Positions 1 through 11,119 of a stretch of DNA of 47,142 bases are shown here, piece after piece. The stretch spans positions 39,133 to 86,274 of the forward strand of contig JAPYOP010000014.1 in NCBI GenBank assembly GCA_029938115.1, given 5' to 3'. The notes beneath the pieces were generated by a model, which did not search any database, had not been told where the DNA came from, and was given only the letters and a program-made list of their open reading frames with translations. Numbering within the stretch: the stretch's first letter is position 1; every line of letters starts with the position of its first letter. The translations under genes and the position numbers were made by a program. This DNA is from Colwellia sp. (GTDB taxonomy: Bacteria > Pseudomonadota > Gammaproteobacteria > Enterobacterales > Alteromonadaceae).

Positions 1-2814
1 AGGTAATGTTTCCATTAAATAATCAAGCTTAGCTGATTGGTTAATATTTTTAGCAAGCAACTGCGGGTGATTACACACTTGACGCAGCTTTAATAGCGCA
101 TCAAGTATTTCAATTTGACTACGTTTTAAACCCTTACTAGCGATTACATCTTTTAAGCGCACATCCATTGCTAAGCGCACCGATTCATAAAGCTCGGCTT
201 GTTTACCCTCAATGCGTAATTTTTGCACTATCACAGTTTTAGCCGGCAATTCTGTGGCAATTTTGTCTTTAGTGCGACGTAAAATAAATGGTTTTATGCG
301 TTGATTAAGTACTCGTTTGCGATCTTGGTCGCCATGTTTTTCTATCGGTGTTCTAAATAATTTAGTAAATTGTTTTTGCCCGCCTAAAAATCCCGGTAAT
401 AAAAAGTTAAACTGCGCCCAAAACTCACCTAAATGATTTTCCATCGGTGTACCTGTTAAACACAATTTATGCTCAGATTTTAATTCCAAGAATGCTTGGT
501 AGAGTTTTGTTTTGGTATTTTTAATATAATGCGCTTCATCTAAAATAAGGTAGTAAAACCTCTTTTCGCGATAATAGTCTAAGTCTTTAACAACTAACGC
601 ATAACTAGTAATAACAATATCGACATGCTCAAAACTATCATCCGTTTCAAGAAATGCTTTTCGCTTAATGCCATGTAAGACTTTAAAAGAAAGATCAGGG
701 GTAAACTTCTCTATTTCATTTGCCCAGTTAAAAATAACGCTGGTAGGCGCAACAATAAGCACCGGTTTTGTTAAACGACCTTGCTGCTTTTCTACTAACA
801 AATGAGCCAAGGTTTGAATGGTTTTTCCTAATCCCATATCATCAGCAAGAATGCCATTGAGCTGATATTCTCGTAAAAATTGTAACCAATTCAGCCCTTG
901 TTGTTGATAAGTACGTAATTCAGCCTTTAATGCTTTAGGTACTTTTATTTGTGTAATAGTCTCGAAGTTTTTTAACTTATCCGCCAGCTTCCTTAATTGA
1001 TTGGCTCCCGTAGCCATAACGCCTTGGTCGTCTAAAGCAGCTAATGTTTGATGCGAATTAAAGCGTGAAAGCTCTAAAGAACCATCCTTCCTCAGTGCAC
1101 CCGGCATAAATAGCTCAACAAACTGTGCTAAAAGAGGCTGCACACTTTGGTAACTTAGGGCGATAAACTCACCGTCTTCAAGATCAATGAAAATAGGCGC
1201 ATCGAGCGGTATGTCGCTATTGAGCTCTCTTTGCAATAAGACCGATTTGGGTAACTGTTGAATCGCGCTATATAAAATAGGAAACGCTGGCATTTTTTTA
1301 CCATCAATTTCTAAATTTAAGCCCAGAGAGAAAAAATCATGGCTATCTTCGTCATGGTTAATTTCAGCTTCAAAAACATTATTAGTCGACAATTCTTTAT
1401 AATAAAAATTATCATCAAAACTTACTTGCCAACCTTGTTTTTTTAATAAGGGTACGGTTTGATGTAAAAAGGTGTGCCAAAACAGGCGTCCTTGTAACAT
1501 CAGGATAAAATCAGGGATTTTTCGATGAAAATATCCTCTTGAAAGCTCCGTAAAACGATGTGACTTGAGCAGCTCTATCGCTTCATATTCAGCTATTTTA
1601 TCTCGATAGATGTTAGCTTCAACTGACGACGTTTTCACCTTAGGATTATCATCGTATGGGCTAATAAGATGCTCACCATAACCAAAGCTTACTTGTACAT
1701 TACCCGTTTGTCCTTGTTGACCAATGGGCGTGTTAAAATGTAAATGTACCACAGGCTTGGTTATTTCTATCTCAGCTGACAGTGTTGGCGAAGGAAAGTT
1801 TTTCGCGCTTTCACCCAATGACAATTTAAGTTTACTGATAACCCAAGGTAACTGTTCTTCATTCAAAATAGGCGCTTGCAGTAATTCTGCTTCAAATTTA
1901 CATTGAGTATTAGTCTCTATCTTACCAAAGCTGTTATTGCGATTATTGTAATAACAAAGTGGTTGAGCTTTAATAATTTGAATATTTTCATCTGCGTGTT
2001 CAAGTTGTAATTTTAAGGTTTGCAAGTCTTCTTCTACTTTGACCCATTGCCATTTTGCGGCTATCGGCTCTGCTAATATTATCGGATGATCAAGGTCATG
2101 TTCTTCTTGCCAATAACACCTTTGCGTATTAATAACATGCTCAAATAGTTCATAGGTAGTAATATTGTGGCGATAGTTATGGTTATTTCTTGTGATGCCG
2201 GTAAGTGCACTAATATCGTCGGCACTGGCAATTTCACTGGCTATTAGCGAGGTTGATATATATTCATTATTGAGTGCTTTACTCCAACCGCCATTCTTTT
2301 TAGCGCGTGAAGATTTAATTTCAACTGATAAATAGCCCTCTTCTTCAAAGCGGCTGTGCTTTAAAAAATACAAAAATGCTCTAGCAGAGCTAAAGTGAGA
2401 AAGTTTTTCCGTTTGAAAGTTATTGAGCCAGCTATTAACTAGACTTGTTGAAGAGGCATTAGTTCGGGTTTGGTTAAATGTTTGCTCTGCACCGAGACCT
2501 TTAGAGGAGTTATCGGCAGATGCTTTCAATGTATTAAGAATAAACTGATGCGCTAGCGCAGCGCCATGCTTGCAATCATAACCAACATAACAATTACAAA
2601 AGGAATCTACATCGCCATCTTTTTCATTATATTCAATGCGAGTAAAATATTTATCTTTATAATTACGTTCACTTTGTACAACACCACGAACAGTTTTGTC
2701 ATCAAGAACGCAATTAATAACATTGTTACTGTTAAATAAACGCAGCCCTTTTTTCCACTCATTAGCAGTAAAAGACTTTTCAAGTAAGTTGGGTGAAAAT
2801 ACGATAGTTGCCAT
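1..2814 (-). CDS. SNF2-family helicase with SWIM zinc finger (5' part only)
   Basis: This is an uninterrupted frame of 938 codons from an ATG at 2814 to the left edge, so the C-terminus is missing. Near the N-terminus is a SWIM zinc-finger signature C73-x-C75-x5-C81-x-H83. The ATPase core follows: Walker A with DMGLGKT starting at residue 659, and the DEAH Walker B box at residue 759. The second helicase lobe lies beyond the window. SWIM-SNF2 proteins are ATP-dependent DNA or chromatin-like remodelers, widespread in bacteria and mostly of unknown job; some SNF2 proteins take part in phage defence, but nothing here shows that. It is the last gene of a leftward run, 105 bp downstream of the nhaC-type gene, and has only a weak ribosome-binding site. 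The family call is firm, the function open. Confidence 0.88.
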   Translation of the reverse strand, partial: MATIVFSPNLLEKSFTANEWKKGLRLFNSNNVINCVLDDKTVRGVVQSERNYKDKYFTRIEYNEKDGDVDSFCNCYVGYDCKHGAALAHQFILNTLKASADNSSKGLGAEQTFNQTRTNASSTSLVNSWLNNFQTEKLSHFSSARAFLYFLKHSRFEEEGYLSVEIKSSRAKKNGGWSKALNNEYISTSLIASEIASADDISALTGITRNNHNYRHNITTYELFEHVINTQRCYWQEEHDLDHPIILAEPIAAKWQWVKVEEDLQTLKLQLEHADENIQIIKAQPLCYYNNRNNSFGKIETNTQCKFEAELLQAPILNEEQLPWVISKLKLSLGESAKNFPSPTLSAEIEITKPVVHLHFNTPIGQQGQTGNVQVSFGYGEHLISPYDDNPKVKTSSVEANIYRDKIAEYEAIELLKSHRFTELSRGYFHRKIPDFILMLQGRLFWHTFLHQTVPLLKKQGWQVSFDDNFYYKELSTNNVFEAEINHDEDSHDFFSLGLNLEIDGKKMPAFPILYSAIQQLPKSVLLQRELNSDIPLDAPIFIDLEDGEFIALSYQSVQPLLAQFVELFMPGALRKDGSLELSRFNSHQTLAALDDQGVMATGANQLRKLADKLKNFETITQIKVPKALKAELRTYQQQGLNWLQFLREYQLNGILADDMGLGKTIQTLAHLLVEKQQGRLTKPVLIVAPTSVIFNWANEIEKFTPDLSFKVLHGIKRKAFLETDDSFEHVDIVITSYALVVKDLDYYREKRFYYLILDEAHYIKNTKTKLYQAFLELKSEHKLCLTGTPMENHLGEFWAQFNFLLPGFLGGQKQFTKLFRTPIEKHGDQDRKRVLNQRIKPFILRRTKDKIATELPAKTVIVQKLRIEGKQAELYESVRLAMDVRLKDVIASKGLKRSQIEILDALLKLRQVCNHPQLLAKNINQSAKLDYLMETLP

Positions 2815-2854
2815 TAAATCATCTTAGTTTAGATAGGTCATTGATGATTTTAAC

Positions 2855-2880
2855 AAGTATTTTTCTGCAAATAAATACTT
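2855..2880 (-). repeat. AT-rich hairpin between antiporter and helicase genes
   Basis: An 8-bp perfect inverted repeat (AAGTATTT / AAATACTT) with a 10-nt spacer lies in the gap after the antiporter gene. Leftward transcription is not followed by a clean T-run, so it is at best a weak terminator or a processing hairpin. Confidence 0.3.
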
Positions 2881-2919
2881 CTGTTGCTCGAAAACTATCT
2901 ATTAAATGAAAAGTGGCTA

Positions 2920-4470
2920 TTAAACGAAAAACATCACGGTTAAAGTCCAAAGCACAGCAGCTAAACCTGCCGCATAAGTAGCAGGCACAATTTGTGATTT
3001 AACATGATCCATCATGTCACAACCAGTTGTCATCGAACTTAATATGGTTGTATCTGAAATAGGCGAACATTGATCACCATAAACACTACCATTTAGTACC
3101 GTAGCAAAACACACCATCATAAATAATTCAGGATTATCAATGCCTGCACTTTGTGCGATAGCCCAAGCCAATGGCATTGCTAGCGGAAAAGCAATGGCAA
3201 AAGTGCCCCAACTTGTGCCTGTAGAAAATGCAATTAACATTGACATAAATTGTAAAATAACAGGCAAGAGCCAATAAGGTAGTTGCTCACTAAGTAGCGA
3301 CACTAAATATAAACCACCACCAATTTGTTTACTGATAGCGCCAATAGTTACCGCGAGCACTAGAATGACCGAAGCGAGTACAACACCTTTTAAACCGTTA
3401 CCAAAACCATCAATGATATTATTTAGTGACATGCCTTTTGCTAGTGCAATAAAAGCACTGAGTAACAATGCGACACCAAATGCCCAATTGATTTTCGGTG
3501 AACCATAAAAAACAAAAGTGAGTACTGCAATAGTGATTAAACTGACTAGCGGCAGAATAAATTCAAGCACATGAGCTTGATAGCCTTGTGGAACATCACA
3601 AGTTTGCAACTCTTTAGCACTTAATGGCTTAGCATCTGGCGCATCTAATTCACCTGTTGTCGCCACTCGATGATGTGCATCACGAATTCGTTTACCAGAA
3701 AACGTAGTGATGTCTAAACTAAGTAGCAAAGTACCAATTACTGCAATAATGCCATAAAAACTAAAAGGTACTGCAGAGAAGAAAAAGGCAATGCGATCAG
3801 CTTCCGTTGCTAAAAATGCAACTCCGGGTACATATATTAAGGCTTGTACGTAGGCAGGCCATGCATTAAAAGCGATAACAATAGCGATGGGAGAAGCGGT
3901 TGAATCAACAATGTAACTCATTTCTTCATGGCTAATACCTGCTTTATCAGCCAAAGGTCGTACCGTAGTACCAACAAGTACCGTACTCATAGTGCCGCCT
4001 TGAAAAAACAAGATGCCTAAAAACCAAGTCACTAATTTGGCTGAGCGTTGACCACGAACAAAGTGCTTAGTCATATAGTTAGCAAAAGCTTGTGCCGCTC
4101 CTGTTTTTGACCAAATACCTAACAAACCACCTAACAGCCATAAATAAAGTAACAACAACCCTGCGGTTCCCGTTTGAGCCATAGCGGGGATCAATATTTG
4201 ATCGGTCAGATCATATTGCCCCATCATAAAGGCGCCAACAGCAATGCCCGTTAACAGCGCAGTTAATGGCTCTCTTGTTAACCAAGCCAGCAGAATAGTG
4301 ATAAATGCCGGGAGCAGTGACCATAATCCATAATGATAAGCTGAACCAATTTTCGTTGCCTCAACAAAGAAATTCACATACAAGGCAGAACAAATACCAA
4401 AAATTAATATCGCTAACGCTAAAGAGTTACGATTGTAATTGGGGTTATTCAAGAAAAAGTTATGACTCAT
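2920..4470 (-). CDS. nhaC: NhaC-type Na+/H+ antiporter
   Basis: This is a polytopic inner-membrane protein of about 516 residues with roughly eleven or twelve hydrophobic segments. It carries NhaC-family features such as the Trp/Thr-rich GTSWGT stretch in the C-terminal half and a [11 protein letters not shown] segment near the end. NhaC proteins exchange cytoplasmic Na+ for external H+. The ATG at 4470 is preferred; a GTG at 4491 would add seven residues. Either way the start overlaps the 3' end of folA (11 bp with the chosen start), which suggests translational coupling. The antiporter role fits the Na+-based energetics elsewhere in the window (NQR, PomAB). Substrate specificity within the family cannot be read from sequence, so another cation or an organic exchange is possible. 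Confidence 0.85.
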   Translation of the reverse strand: MSHNFFLNNPNYNRNSLALAILIFGICSALYVNFFVEATKIGSAYHYGLWSLLPAFITILLAWLTREPLTALLTGIAVGAFMMGQYDLTDQILIPAMAQTGTAGLLLLYLWLLGGLLGIWSKTGAAQAFANYMTKHFVRGQRSAKLVTWFLGILFFQGGTMSTVLVGTTVRPLADKAGISHEEMSYIVDSTASPIAIVIAFNAWPAYVQALIYVPGVAFLATEADRIAFFFSAVPFSFYGIIAVIGTLLLSLDITTFSGKRIRDAHHRVATTGELDAPDAKPLSAKELQTCDVPQGYQAHVLEFILPLVSLITIAVLTFVFYGSPKINWAFGVALLLSAFIALAKGMSLNNIIDGFGNGLKGVVLASVILVLAVTIGAISKQIGGGLYLVSLLSEQLPYWLLPVILQFMSMLIAFSTGTSWGTFAIAFPLAMPLAWAIAQSAGIDNPELFMMVCFATVLNGSVYGDQCSPISDTTILSSMTTGCDMMDHVKSQIVPATYAAGLAAVLWTLTVMFFV

Positions 4471-4996
4471 CAACAACTCGCTGATACACACAAAAATCTA
4501 AATCATAAGCATTTTTGTCATCACTTTGTCGTAATTCACTATCAGTTTTTCGCCAATTACCATCATCGTAATTGGGGAATTGTGTATCACCGTCAATAGC
4601 AGCTTTGATATGAGTAACATATAAACGATCTGCGTTAGGTAAACAGTGCTGATAAATAGCACCGCCGCCAATCACCATAATTTCATCAACAGCCTCGTTT
4701 CCATCAGAGCCATCAACTAAGCTTAATGCTTGTTCAACAGAAGTAACAACATCAACACCTATCGCGGCACCCTTTCCTTTAGGTATATAGGTTTCATCAC
4801 GCGAGATTACAATATTGCGACGCCCTGGTAATGGTCGGCCAATAGACTCATAAGTTTTCCTTCCCATAATAATAGGTTTACCCAGCGTTACCTTTTTAAA
4901 GTAAGCCAAGTCTGCCGGTAAATGCCACGGCATATCGTTATCTTTGCCAATAATATTATTATCGGCGGTGGCAACTATCATAGAAAGAATGGTCAT
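4460..4996 (-). CDS. folA: Dihydrofolate reductase
   Basis: This 178-residue protein reduces dihydrofolate to tetrahydrofolate with NADPH in the cytoplasm, supplying thymidylate, purine and methionine synthesis. It is the target of trimethoprim. The N-terminus shows the folate-binding signature with MPWHLPADL, where D29 corresponds to the catalytic acid, followed by the NADPH-binding [15 protein letters not shown] segment and the later GGGAIY glycine loop. Length is slightly above the usual 160 or so residues. It lies downstream of obgE, a neighbourhood also seen in Vibrio and Shewanella, but a probable terminator separates the two, so folA may have its own promoter. Its last codons overlap the start of the nhaC-type gene. 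Confidence 0.95.
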   Translation of the reverse strand: MTILSMIVATADNNIIGKDNDMPWHLPADLAYFKKVTLGKPIIMGRKTYESIGRPLPGRRNIVISRDETYIPKGKGAAIGVDVVTSVEQALSLVDGSDGNEAVDEIMVIGGGAIYQHCLPNADRLYVTHIKAAIDGDTQFPNYDDGNWRKTDSELRQSDDKNAYDLDFCVYQRVVDES

Positions 4997-5021
4997 TGGA
5001 AATTCCTAGGTATGCAGTAAC

Positions 5022-5067
5022 AAAAAAGACAGTAATTTATTCACTATCTGTAGAGAATAAATTACTG
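5022..5067 (-). terminator. Rho-independent terminator downstream of obgE
   Basis: A perfect 13-bp inverted repeat (arms 5030-5042 and 5055-5067, 12-nt loop) is followed in the leftward direction by TCTTTTTTG. The stem is AT-rich, so it may be leaky and allow some read-through into folA. Confidence 0.6.
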
Positions 5068-5101
5068 CCTAACATCAATAAAGTAAAATAAACAATAAAA
5101 A

Positions 5102-6271
<1,170 letters not shown>

Positions 6272-6374
6272 TTACACAACCCTAATGTTTTGTAGTTTAT
6301 ATGTTGTAAGTATAAACGATTTTTATAAAAAAAACGCCTCAACAACAAGATAAAAACATTACTAAAAAACAATC

Positions 6375-6405
6375 AAAAAAAAACCTCGCTTGATGCGAGG
6401 TTTTT
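6375..6405 (-). terminator. Strong terminator after rplU-rpmA
   Basis: The arms AAAAACCTCGC (6379-6389) and GCGAGGTTTTT (6395-6405) enclose a 5-nt loop. Leftward, the stem runs directly into nine T residues. This is a textbook intrinsic terminator for the ribosomal protein operon, located between rpmA and obgE. Confidence 0.92.
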
Positions 6406-6423
6406 AGAAAATCGAATCTAAGC

Positions 6424-6681
6424 TTAGTCAGCGATAATGCTAACAAACTTACGACTTTTTGGACCTTTAACATCAAACTGAACTTTACCGTCAGTTAATG
6501 CGAATAAAGTGTGGTCTTTGCCGATACCCATGTTAGTTCCAGCATGGAAACGAGTTCCACGTTGACGAACAATGATGTTACCCGCTAAAACTGATTCGCC
6601 ACCAAAACGTTTAACACCTAAACGTTTTGCTTCTGAATCACGACCATTTCGTGTACTACCTGCAGCTTTCTTATGTGCCAT
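6424..6681 (-). CDS. rpmA: 50S ribosomal protein L27
   Basis: This 85-residue ribosomal protein has the conserved N-terminus [16 protein letters not shown] and the signature [16 protein letters not shown]27 reaches the peptidyl-transferase centre and helps place tRNA. It lies 16 bp downstream of rplU and is co-transcribed with it, as in most bacteria; a strong terminator follows its stop codon. Length matches the family. Confidence 0.98.
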   Translation of the reverse strand: MAHKKAAGSTRNGRDSEAKRLGVKRFGGESVLAGNIIVRQRGTRFHAGTNMGIGKDHTLFALTDGKVQFDVKGPKSRKFVSIIAD

Positions 6682-6697
6682 GTCAAAATGCTCCTAA

Positions 6698-7009
6698 TTA
6701 GCCGTTAATACCAGTAATCTTCACTTCAGTGAACCATTGACGATGGCCCGCTTGTTTGCGTGAATGCTTACGACGTTTGAATTTTACAATAGTAATTTTA
6801 TCAGCACGACCTTGGTTTACAACCTCAGCCACTACTTTACCGCCAGCAACGTAAGGCGCGCCTACATTGATGTTCTCGCCATCGGCGATCATTAAAACGT
6901 TATCAAATTCTACTGCTGCGCCTACTTCAAGCTCAAGCTTTTCTAGGCGAACTGTTTGTCCTTCGGTTACACGATGCTGTTTACCACCGCTTTGGAATAC
7001 CGCGTACAT
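6698..7009 (-). CDS. rplU: 50S ribosomal protein L21
   Basis: This is a 103-residue protein starting [14 protein letters not shown], identical in length to E. coli L21. An in-frame ATG at 7030 would add seven residues, but a GGAG ribosome-binding site sits five bases before the ATG at 7009, and the family N-terminus begins there. L21 binds 23S rRNA domain I and contacts L20. It is the first gene of rplU-rpmA and is read from the promoter at 7078-7106, with a leader of about 60 nt. It diverges from ispB, as in other gammaproteobacteria. Confidence 0.97.
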   Translation of the reverse strand: MYAVFQSGGKQHRVTEGQTVRLEKLELEVGAAVEFDNVLMIADGENINVGAPYVAGGKVVAEVVNQGRADKITIVKFKRRKHSRKQAGHRQWFTEVKITGING

Positions 7010-7077
7010 AGCTACTCCGTACTGCGCCATCTTTGCTAAAAGTTATATGACGCTAAATTTAAAAATATAGGGCGCGA

Positions 7078-7106
7078 ATTCTACGCGAAGAAATACCCAA
7101 GGGCAA
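7078..7106 (-). promoter_or_regulatory. Sigma-70 promoter of rplU-rpmA
   Basis: Reading leftward, a -35 box TTGCCC (7101-7106) and a -10 box TAGAAT (7078-7083) are separated by exactly 17 bp. A GC-rich GGGCGCG stretch follows the -10, resembling the discriminator of stringently controlled ribosomal promoters. The fit to consensus and the position 70 bp before the rplU start support the call. Confidence 0.75.
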
Positions 7107-7299
7107 GTATAAATGCGATCATTTATAAAGTTTTTACTCCGTTTGATAAATTAACTAAATAAATTAGTAACAAAGCATCTATAAATGCCTTTCTTTCTTT
7201 ATTGTCAGTTATTTTAGTGTAGAATTTAATGTCTAAAGCCCCATCTAAATAGTGGTTAAATTTAAACCACATAGCCATAAAAAGTGGAAAATAAGTAAA

Positions 7300-8286
7300 G
7301 TGGATATAAAAGCAATTCAAGCACTCTCTCAAAAAGATATGACCAAGGTTAATGATCTTATCTACGGACAATTACACTCAGATGTCGCTTTAATCAATCA
7401 ATTAGGTATTTATATTGTTAATGCGGGAGGTAAGCGCATGCGTCCTATGCTTACTGTACTTGCTGCACGAGCGTTAAATGGTGCCAATACTGACTCACTA
7501 AACGATAAGCATTGCACCATTGCTGCCATTATTGAGTTTATTCACACGGCTACTTTATTACATGATGATGTAGTTGATGAATCAAACATGCGTCGAGGTC
7601 GTGAAACCGCCAATGCTTTATTTGGTAACAGTGCCAGTGTGTTAGTCGGCGATTTTCTTTATACGCGTTCTTTCCAAATGATGACCAAATTGGGTGACAT
7701 GCGCATTATGGACATTTTGTCTGACGCTACAAATATAGTTGCGGAAGGTGAAGTATTGCAGTTAATGAACTGTAATGATCCAGATACTACCGAAGAAAGT
7801 TACCTGCAGGTTATTTACTGCAAAACAGCTAAGCTTTTTGAAGCTGCGACTCGCCTTGCCGCCGTTATTACCAACCAAGATAGTGCAATCGAGACAGCCA
7901 TGGCCGATTATGGAAAGTATTTGGGCACGGCATTTCAGTTAGTTGATGACATTATGGATTACACCGCTGATGCGAAAGAAATGGGTAAGAATGTTGGTGA
8001 TGATCTAGCCGAAGGTAAACCAACCCTACCGCTGCTTTACACTATGGCTCATGGTACTATTGAGCAAAAGCAATTAGTTAGAAATGCTATAGAACACGGT
8101 AATGGCATGGAGCATTTAGCCGAAATTCTTGACGCAATGAAAAAAACGGGTGCATTAGTTTATACCCAGAAAAAAGCAGAAATCGAAGCAGATAAAGCAA
8201 TTAATGCATTATCAATATTACCTGAGTCTGACTACAAACAAGCACTGATTGCATTAGCGCATATTGCCGCTAATCGTTCAGCTTAA
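7300..8286 (+). CDS. ispB: Octaprenyl diphosphate synthase
   Basis: This trans-prenyltransferase builds the long side chain of ubiquinone and menaquinone from farnesyl and isopentenyl diphosphates. The first Asp-rich motif appears in [10 protein letters not shown], the second in [15 protein letters not shown] near the N-terminus binds isopentenyl diphosphate. The GTG at 7300 gives 328 residues, close to E. coli IspB (323); another GTG at 7252 would add 16 residues with no family support. Neither has a strong ribosome-binding site, so the start is uncertain. It diverges from rplU, the classical arrangement. Chain length cannot be proved by eye; octaprenyl is inferred from position and similarity to IspB. 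Confidence 0.93.
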   Translation: MDIKAIQALSQKDMTKVNDLIYGQLHSDVALINQLGIYIVNAGGKRMRPMLTVLAARALNGANTDSLNDKHCTIAAIIEFIHTATLLHDDVVDESNMRRGRETANALFGNSASVLVGDFLYTRSFQMMTKLGDMRIMDILSDATNIVAEGEVLQLMNCNDPDTTEESYLQVIYCKTAKLFEAATRLAAVITNQDSAIETAMADYGKYLGTAFQLVDDIMDYTADAKEMGKNVGDDLAEGKPTLPLLYTMAHGTIEQKQLVRNAIEHGNGMEHLAEILDAMKKTGALVYTQKKAEIEADKAINALSILPESDYKQALIALAHIAANRSA

Positions 8287-8323
8287 ACAGACAAGGTTAC
8301 GTGAATTCAGAGGTGACAACATT

Positions 8324-8728
8324 ATGAGCCCAGACAACATCTACGAAAATAACCCACTGCACGGTATTGGTTTAGAACAAGTGCTAACAGAATTAGTTGA
8401 TCACTATGGCTTTGAAATATTAAATGCTTATTTAGCCCTTAATTGCTTTAAAACCAACCCAAGTATTAAGTCGAGTGTTAAGTTTTTAAAAAAAACCGAC
8501 TGGGCAAAAGATAAAGTTGAAGCTTTTTATTTATATCAATATAAAAGCTTACCACGTGCAGATGATAGTCAGTTTGAGTTACCGCCACGTGATCGTATTG
8601 TGCCCGCAGATCAAAAGCCGGGTGAGCCTGCAGAGTTGAGCTTTGATGATGCTGAAAACCTTAGACAAAAACGCGCTAAAAAAACGCGTGAGCGTTCGTC
8701 TACACCATCAAACCCTTGGGGGAAATAA
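8324..8728 (+). CDS. VF530-family (DUF2132) DNA-binding protein
   Basis: This is a small basic cytoplasmic protein of 134 residues. Its first 70 residues match the VF530 fold: [16 protein letters not shown], then [18 protein letters not shown] and WAKDKVE. The Vibrio fischeri founder is a four-helix DNA-binding domain of unknown function. The remaining 60 residues are low-complexity and charged, ending in a Lys/Arg-rich [11 protein letters not shown] tail that could add nonspecific DNA contact. The ATG at 8324 has a good GAGGTGA site eight bases upstream; a longer start inside the ispB end is not supported. It follows ispB by 37 bp and is probably co-transcribed. Confidence 0.85.
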   Translation: MSPDNIYENNPLHGIGLEQVLTELVDHYGFEILNAYLALNCFKTNPSIKSSVKFLKKTDWAKDKVEAFYLYQYKSLPRADDSQFELPPRDRIVPADQKPGEPAELSFDDAENLRQKRAKKTRERSSTPSNPWGK

Positions 8729-8934
8729 CAATAATATCAATTCACCGGCTCTAACACCTGCCCTGAGCCAAATACTTTAATACCGCTTACCGGAGTCCTT
8801 CGGAGAGCCTATGGGCCGAAAGCTTAAGGTAAAATTCTTTGATCTAGCACAGCATTACCTGTCCTTTAGCTTGTGTATTGCTTCGACTACAACTAACTTA
8901 AACAGCAGATAAATTATTATTCTAGGAAGCTAAT

Positions 8935-9345
8935 ATGCCACTAATAGAATGGACTGTTCAACTAAGTGTTGGTATAGAAAGTATTGATGAACAGCACAAA
9001 AAACTAATCAATATGATTAATGCACTCAATGAGGCCATGCTAACAGGTAGCTCAAATGAGTTATTAGGAAAGATTTTCACGGGCTTAGCGGCCTATACTC
9101 AAAAGCATTTTGCCTATGAAGAAAATATGTTTGCTGAGTATGGTTACCCGAATTCTCAAGAGCATAAAAGGCAGCATAACGAACTCATAGCCCAGGTGGT
9201 AGAACTAAAAGAAAAGTTTATGGAGAATCCTCAAGGGACAATCAGTGCTGATTTAATGCTGTTTCTCAAACGTTGGTTAACCAATCATATAATGAGAACA
9301 GATAAAGAATATACTGAATTTCTTATTTCAAAGGGAGTGAAGTAA
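8935..9345 (+). CDS. Bacteriohemerythrin
   Basis: This is a single-domain 136-residue hemerythrin, a cytoplasmic O2-binding protein with a di-iron centre. All ligand motifs are present: H21 in DEQHKKL, H58 and E62 in HFAYEEN, H77 and H81 in EHKRQH, and H118 and D123 in NHIMRTD. The likely role is oxygen delivery, storage or sensing for micro-aerobic respiration or chemotaxis; the sequence does not decide between them. A spacing of 206 bp from the VF530-type gene indicates its own promoter; in that gap I see only short imperfect dyads (for example GGCTC/GAGCC at 8747-8769) and no firm signal. It faces mdh with a hairpin repeat between them. Confidence 0.94.
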   Translation: MPLIEWTVQLSVGIESIDEQHKKLINMINALNEAMLTGSSNELLGKIFTGLAAYTQKHFAYEENMFAEYGYPNSQEHKRQHNELIAQVVELKEKFMENPQGTISADLMLFLKRWLTNHIMRTDKEYTEFLISKGVK

Positions 9346-9367
9346 AAAGGTTACGAGTATATAGTCG

Positions 9368-9416
9368 CGAGTTACGAATTCACCTTTTATTGCAATTTGG
9401 CGAAATTCGCAACTCG
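9368..9416. repeat. Hairpin repeat, CGAGTT-type, between hemerythrin and mdh
   Basis: Two arms of about 17 bp (9368-9384 and 9399-9416) pair with a few mismatches. The right arm reads, on the complementary strand, CGAGTTGCGAATTTCGCC against CGAGTTACGAATTCACC on the left. It lies between convergent stop codons and related sequence occurs near 21823, 42225 and 46967. It may end transcription from both sides. Confidence 0.6.
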
Positions 9417-9442
9417 AAACTTTTATGACTCTTGGCTTGTCT

Positions 9443-10378
9443 TTAACTAGCCATATAATCGATACCTTCTTGGATATCTTTTTTCAACGTTTCAAGCATC
9501 TCTTCTTTGGCTTTTTTCTCAAAAGCACTTAAGTCACCATAAGATAGAATTTCGCTAACACCGTTAACGCCTAAACGTACTGGGTGAGCAAAGTATGGCG
9601 CATCACCATCTTCAACAGCAACATAAGCATAATCAACAACGTCTTCACCTTGTAAACCTTTCACTAAAGACATACAAAAACGAGCTGCAGCAGCGCCCAT
9701 TGATAAAGTAGCTGAACCACCACCCGCTTTAGCGTTAACAACTTCAGTACCAGCATTTTGAATACGAGGTGTTAAAGCCGCAACTTCTTCATCAGAGAAC
9801 GTAGCGCCTTCCACTTGAGAAAGTAATGGTAAAATTGTAGTACCTGAATGACCACCAATTACTGGCACTTTAACATCGGCTACATTTAAACCTTTTAATT
9901 CAGCAATAAAAGCTTCTGAGCGAATAACATCTAACGTAGTAATACCAAATACACGACTTGCATCATAAGTACCGGCTTTTTTAAATACTTCAGCAACAAT
10001 TGGTACAGTGCCGTTTACTGGGTTAGTAATAATGCCTACTAATGCTTTAGGACAAGCTGCAACAATGCCTTCAGCTAGTACTTTGATAATGCCTGCATTT
10101 ACATTGAATAAATCAGCACGATCCATACCTGGTTTACGTGGCATACCTGCTGGAATTAATACAATATCAGCATCAGCTAAAGCAGCATTTAAATCATCAC
10201 GGCCAAAACCTGCAACTTTAACATCGGTAGGGATATGAGATAAATCTACCGCAACACCTGGAACAACAGGAGCTACATCATAAAGTGATAACTCAGAGCC
10301 TGCTGGCAATTGAGTTTTTAATAGTAAAGATAATGCTTGACCGATGCCGCCTGCGGCGCCTAAAACTGCTACTTTCAT
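9443..10378 (-). CDS. mdh: Malate dehydrogenase (NAD-dependent)
   Basis: This 311-residue enzyme interconverts malate and oxaloacetate in the citric acid cycle. The N-terminal Rossmann motif GAAGGIGQ, the mobile loop with [11 protein letters not shown] carrying substrate-binding arginines, NPVNGTVPI, and the catalytic H177 in GGHSG are all visible. H177 falls at the same residue number as in E. coli Mdh and length is equal. A GGAGAG ribosome-binding site precedes the ATG. It diverges from argR as in E. coli; the 247-bp shared region is AT-rich. No clear regulator site was recognised there. Confidence 0.97.
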   Translation of the reverse strand: MKVAVLGAAGGIGQALSLLLKTQLPAGSELSLYDVAPVVPGVAVDLSHIPTDVKVAGFGRDDLNAALADADIVLIPAGMPRKPGMDRADLFNVNAGIIKVLAEGIVAACPKALVGIITNPVNGTVPIVAEVFKKAGTYDASRVFGITTLDVIRSEAFIAELKGLNVADVKVPVIGGHSGTTILPLLSQVEGATFSDEEVAALTPRIQNAGTEVVNAKAGGGSATLSMGAAAARFCMSLVKGLQGEDVVDYAYVAVEDGDAPYFAHPVRLGVNGVSEILSYGDLSAFEKKAKEEMLETLKKDIQEGIDYMAS

Positions 10379-10625
10379 GTGATCTCTCCGAGATTTAAAT
10401 AGGGGTTAAATTAAGGTCTATTGACCTTTGTTTCATTTTAACAAAAAAATTTGAGTAAATACGTAAAAATTTGCTGCGCAAAAGATATAGTATAGTCGAC
10501 AATAATACAATTAATATTAACTTATAGCCTATATGATAGCGTATAATAGCCAATTGAAAAAACTCAACTTTAGTATAACTAAAACATTATTACTTATCTT
10601 TTAAGAAAGGTTTTGATATCAAACA

Positions 10626-11099
10626 ATGAATGGTCAACAAAAACAAGAAGCATTAGTACAAGCATTTAAAGATCTTTTAAAGCAGGAACAATTTGGCTCT
10701 CAAGGCGAAATAGTAGATGCCTTAAAAGCACAGGGCTTTGATAATATCAGCCAATCAAAAATATCGCGCATGTTAAGTAAGTTTGGTGCGGTGAGAACCC
10801 GTAATGCACGACAAGAGATGGTTTATTGCTTACCTGCTGAGCTTGGTGTGCCGACAGCGCAAAGCCCTTTAAAGCAATTGGTATTAGAAATTGAACATAA
10901 TGATGTAATGATCATTATTCAAACGAGTCCTGGTGCAGCACAATTAATTGCCCGATTACTTGACAGCTTAAGTAAAAGCGACGGTGTACTTGGTACAATC
11001 GCCGGTGACGATACTATTTTTATTGCACCAACTGATGTTAAAAATATCAAAGAAACGATTAATAAATTAGAACGACTTTTTTCTAAAAAACTTAGCTAA
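10626..11099 (+). CDS. argR: Arginine repressor
   Basis: This 157-residue protein is the hexameric, L-arginine-dependent repressor of arginine biosynthesis and a cofactor for plasmid-dimer resolution in some species. The N-terminal winged helix includes [19 protein letters not shown], and the C-terminal oligomerisation and arginine-binding domain includes [14 protein letters not shown] and [11 protein letters not shown]. Length matches E. coli ArgR (156). A GAAAGG site lies about 15 bases before the ATG. It diverges from mdh. Its stop lies only 20 bp from the stop of the convergent histidine kinase, with no hairpin between them. Confidence 0.96.
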   Translation: MNGQQKQEALVQAFKDLLKQEQFGSQGEIVDALKAQGFDNISQSKISRMLSKFGAVRTRNARQEMVYCLPAELGVPTAQSPLKQLVLEIEHNDVMIIIQTSPGAAQLIARLLDSLSKSDGVLGTIAGDDTIFIAPTDVKNIKETINKLERLFSKKLS

Positions 11100-11119
11100 A
11101 TTTCAATTAATCAAATACT

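Noticed and set aside
7123..7371. 82-codon minus-strand frame across the rplU/ispB gap
   Set aside because: It overlaps the ispB 5' end, has no recognisable family and no good ribosome-binding site.
8729..8934. Structured RNA or riboswitch before the hemerythrin gene
   Set aside because: Only 4-5-bp dyads with long loops were seen, not enough for a supported structure.
10440..10620. ARG box for ArgR autoregulation
   Set aside because: No sequence close to TGAAT-N4-ATTCA was found; only general AT-rich partial dyads.
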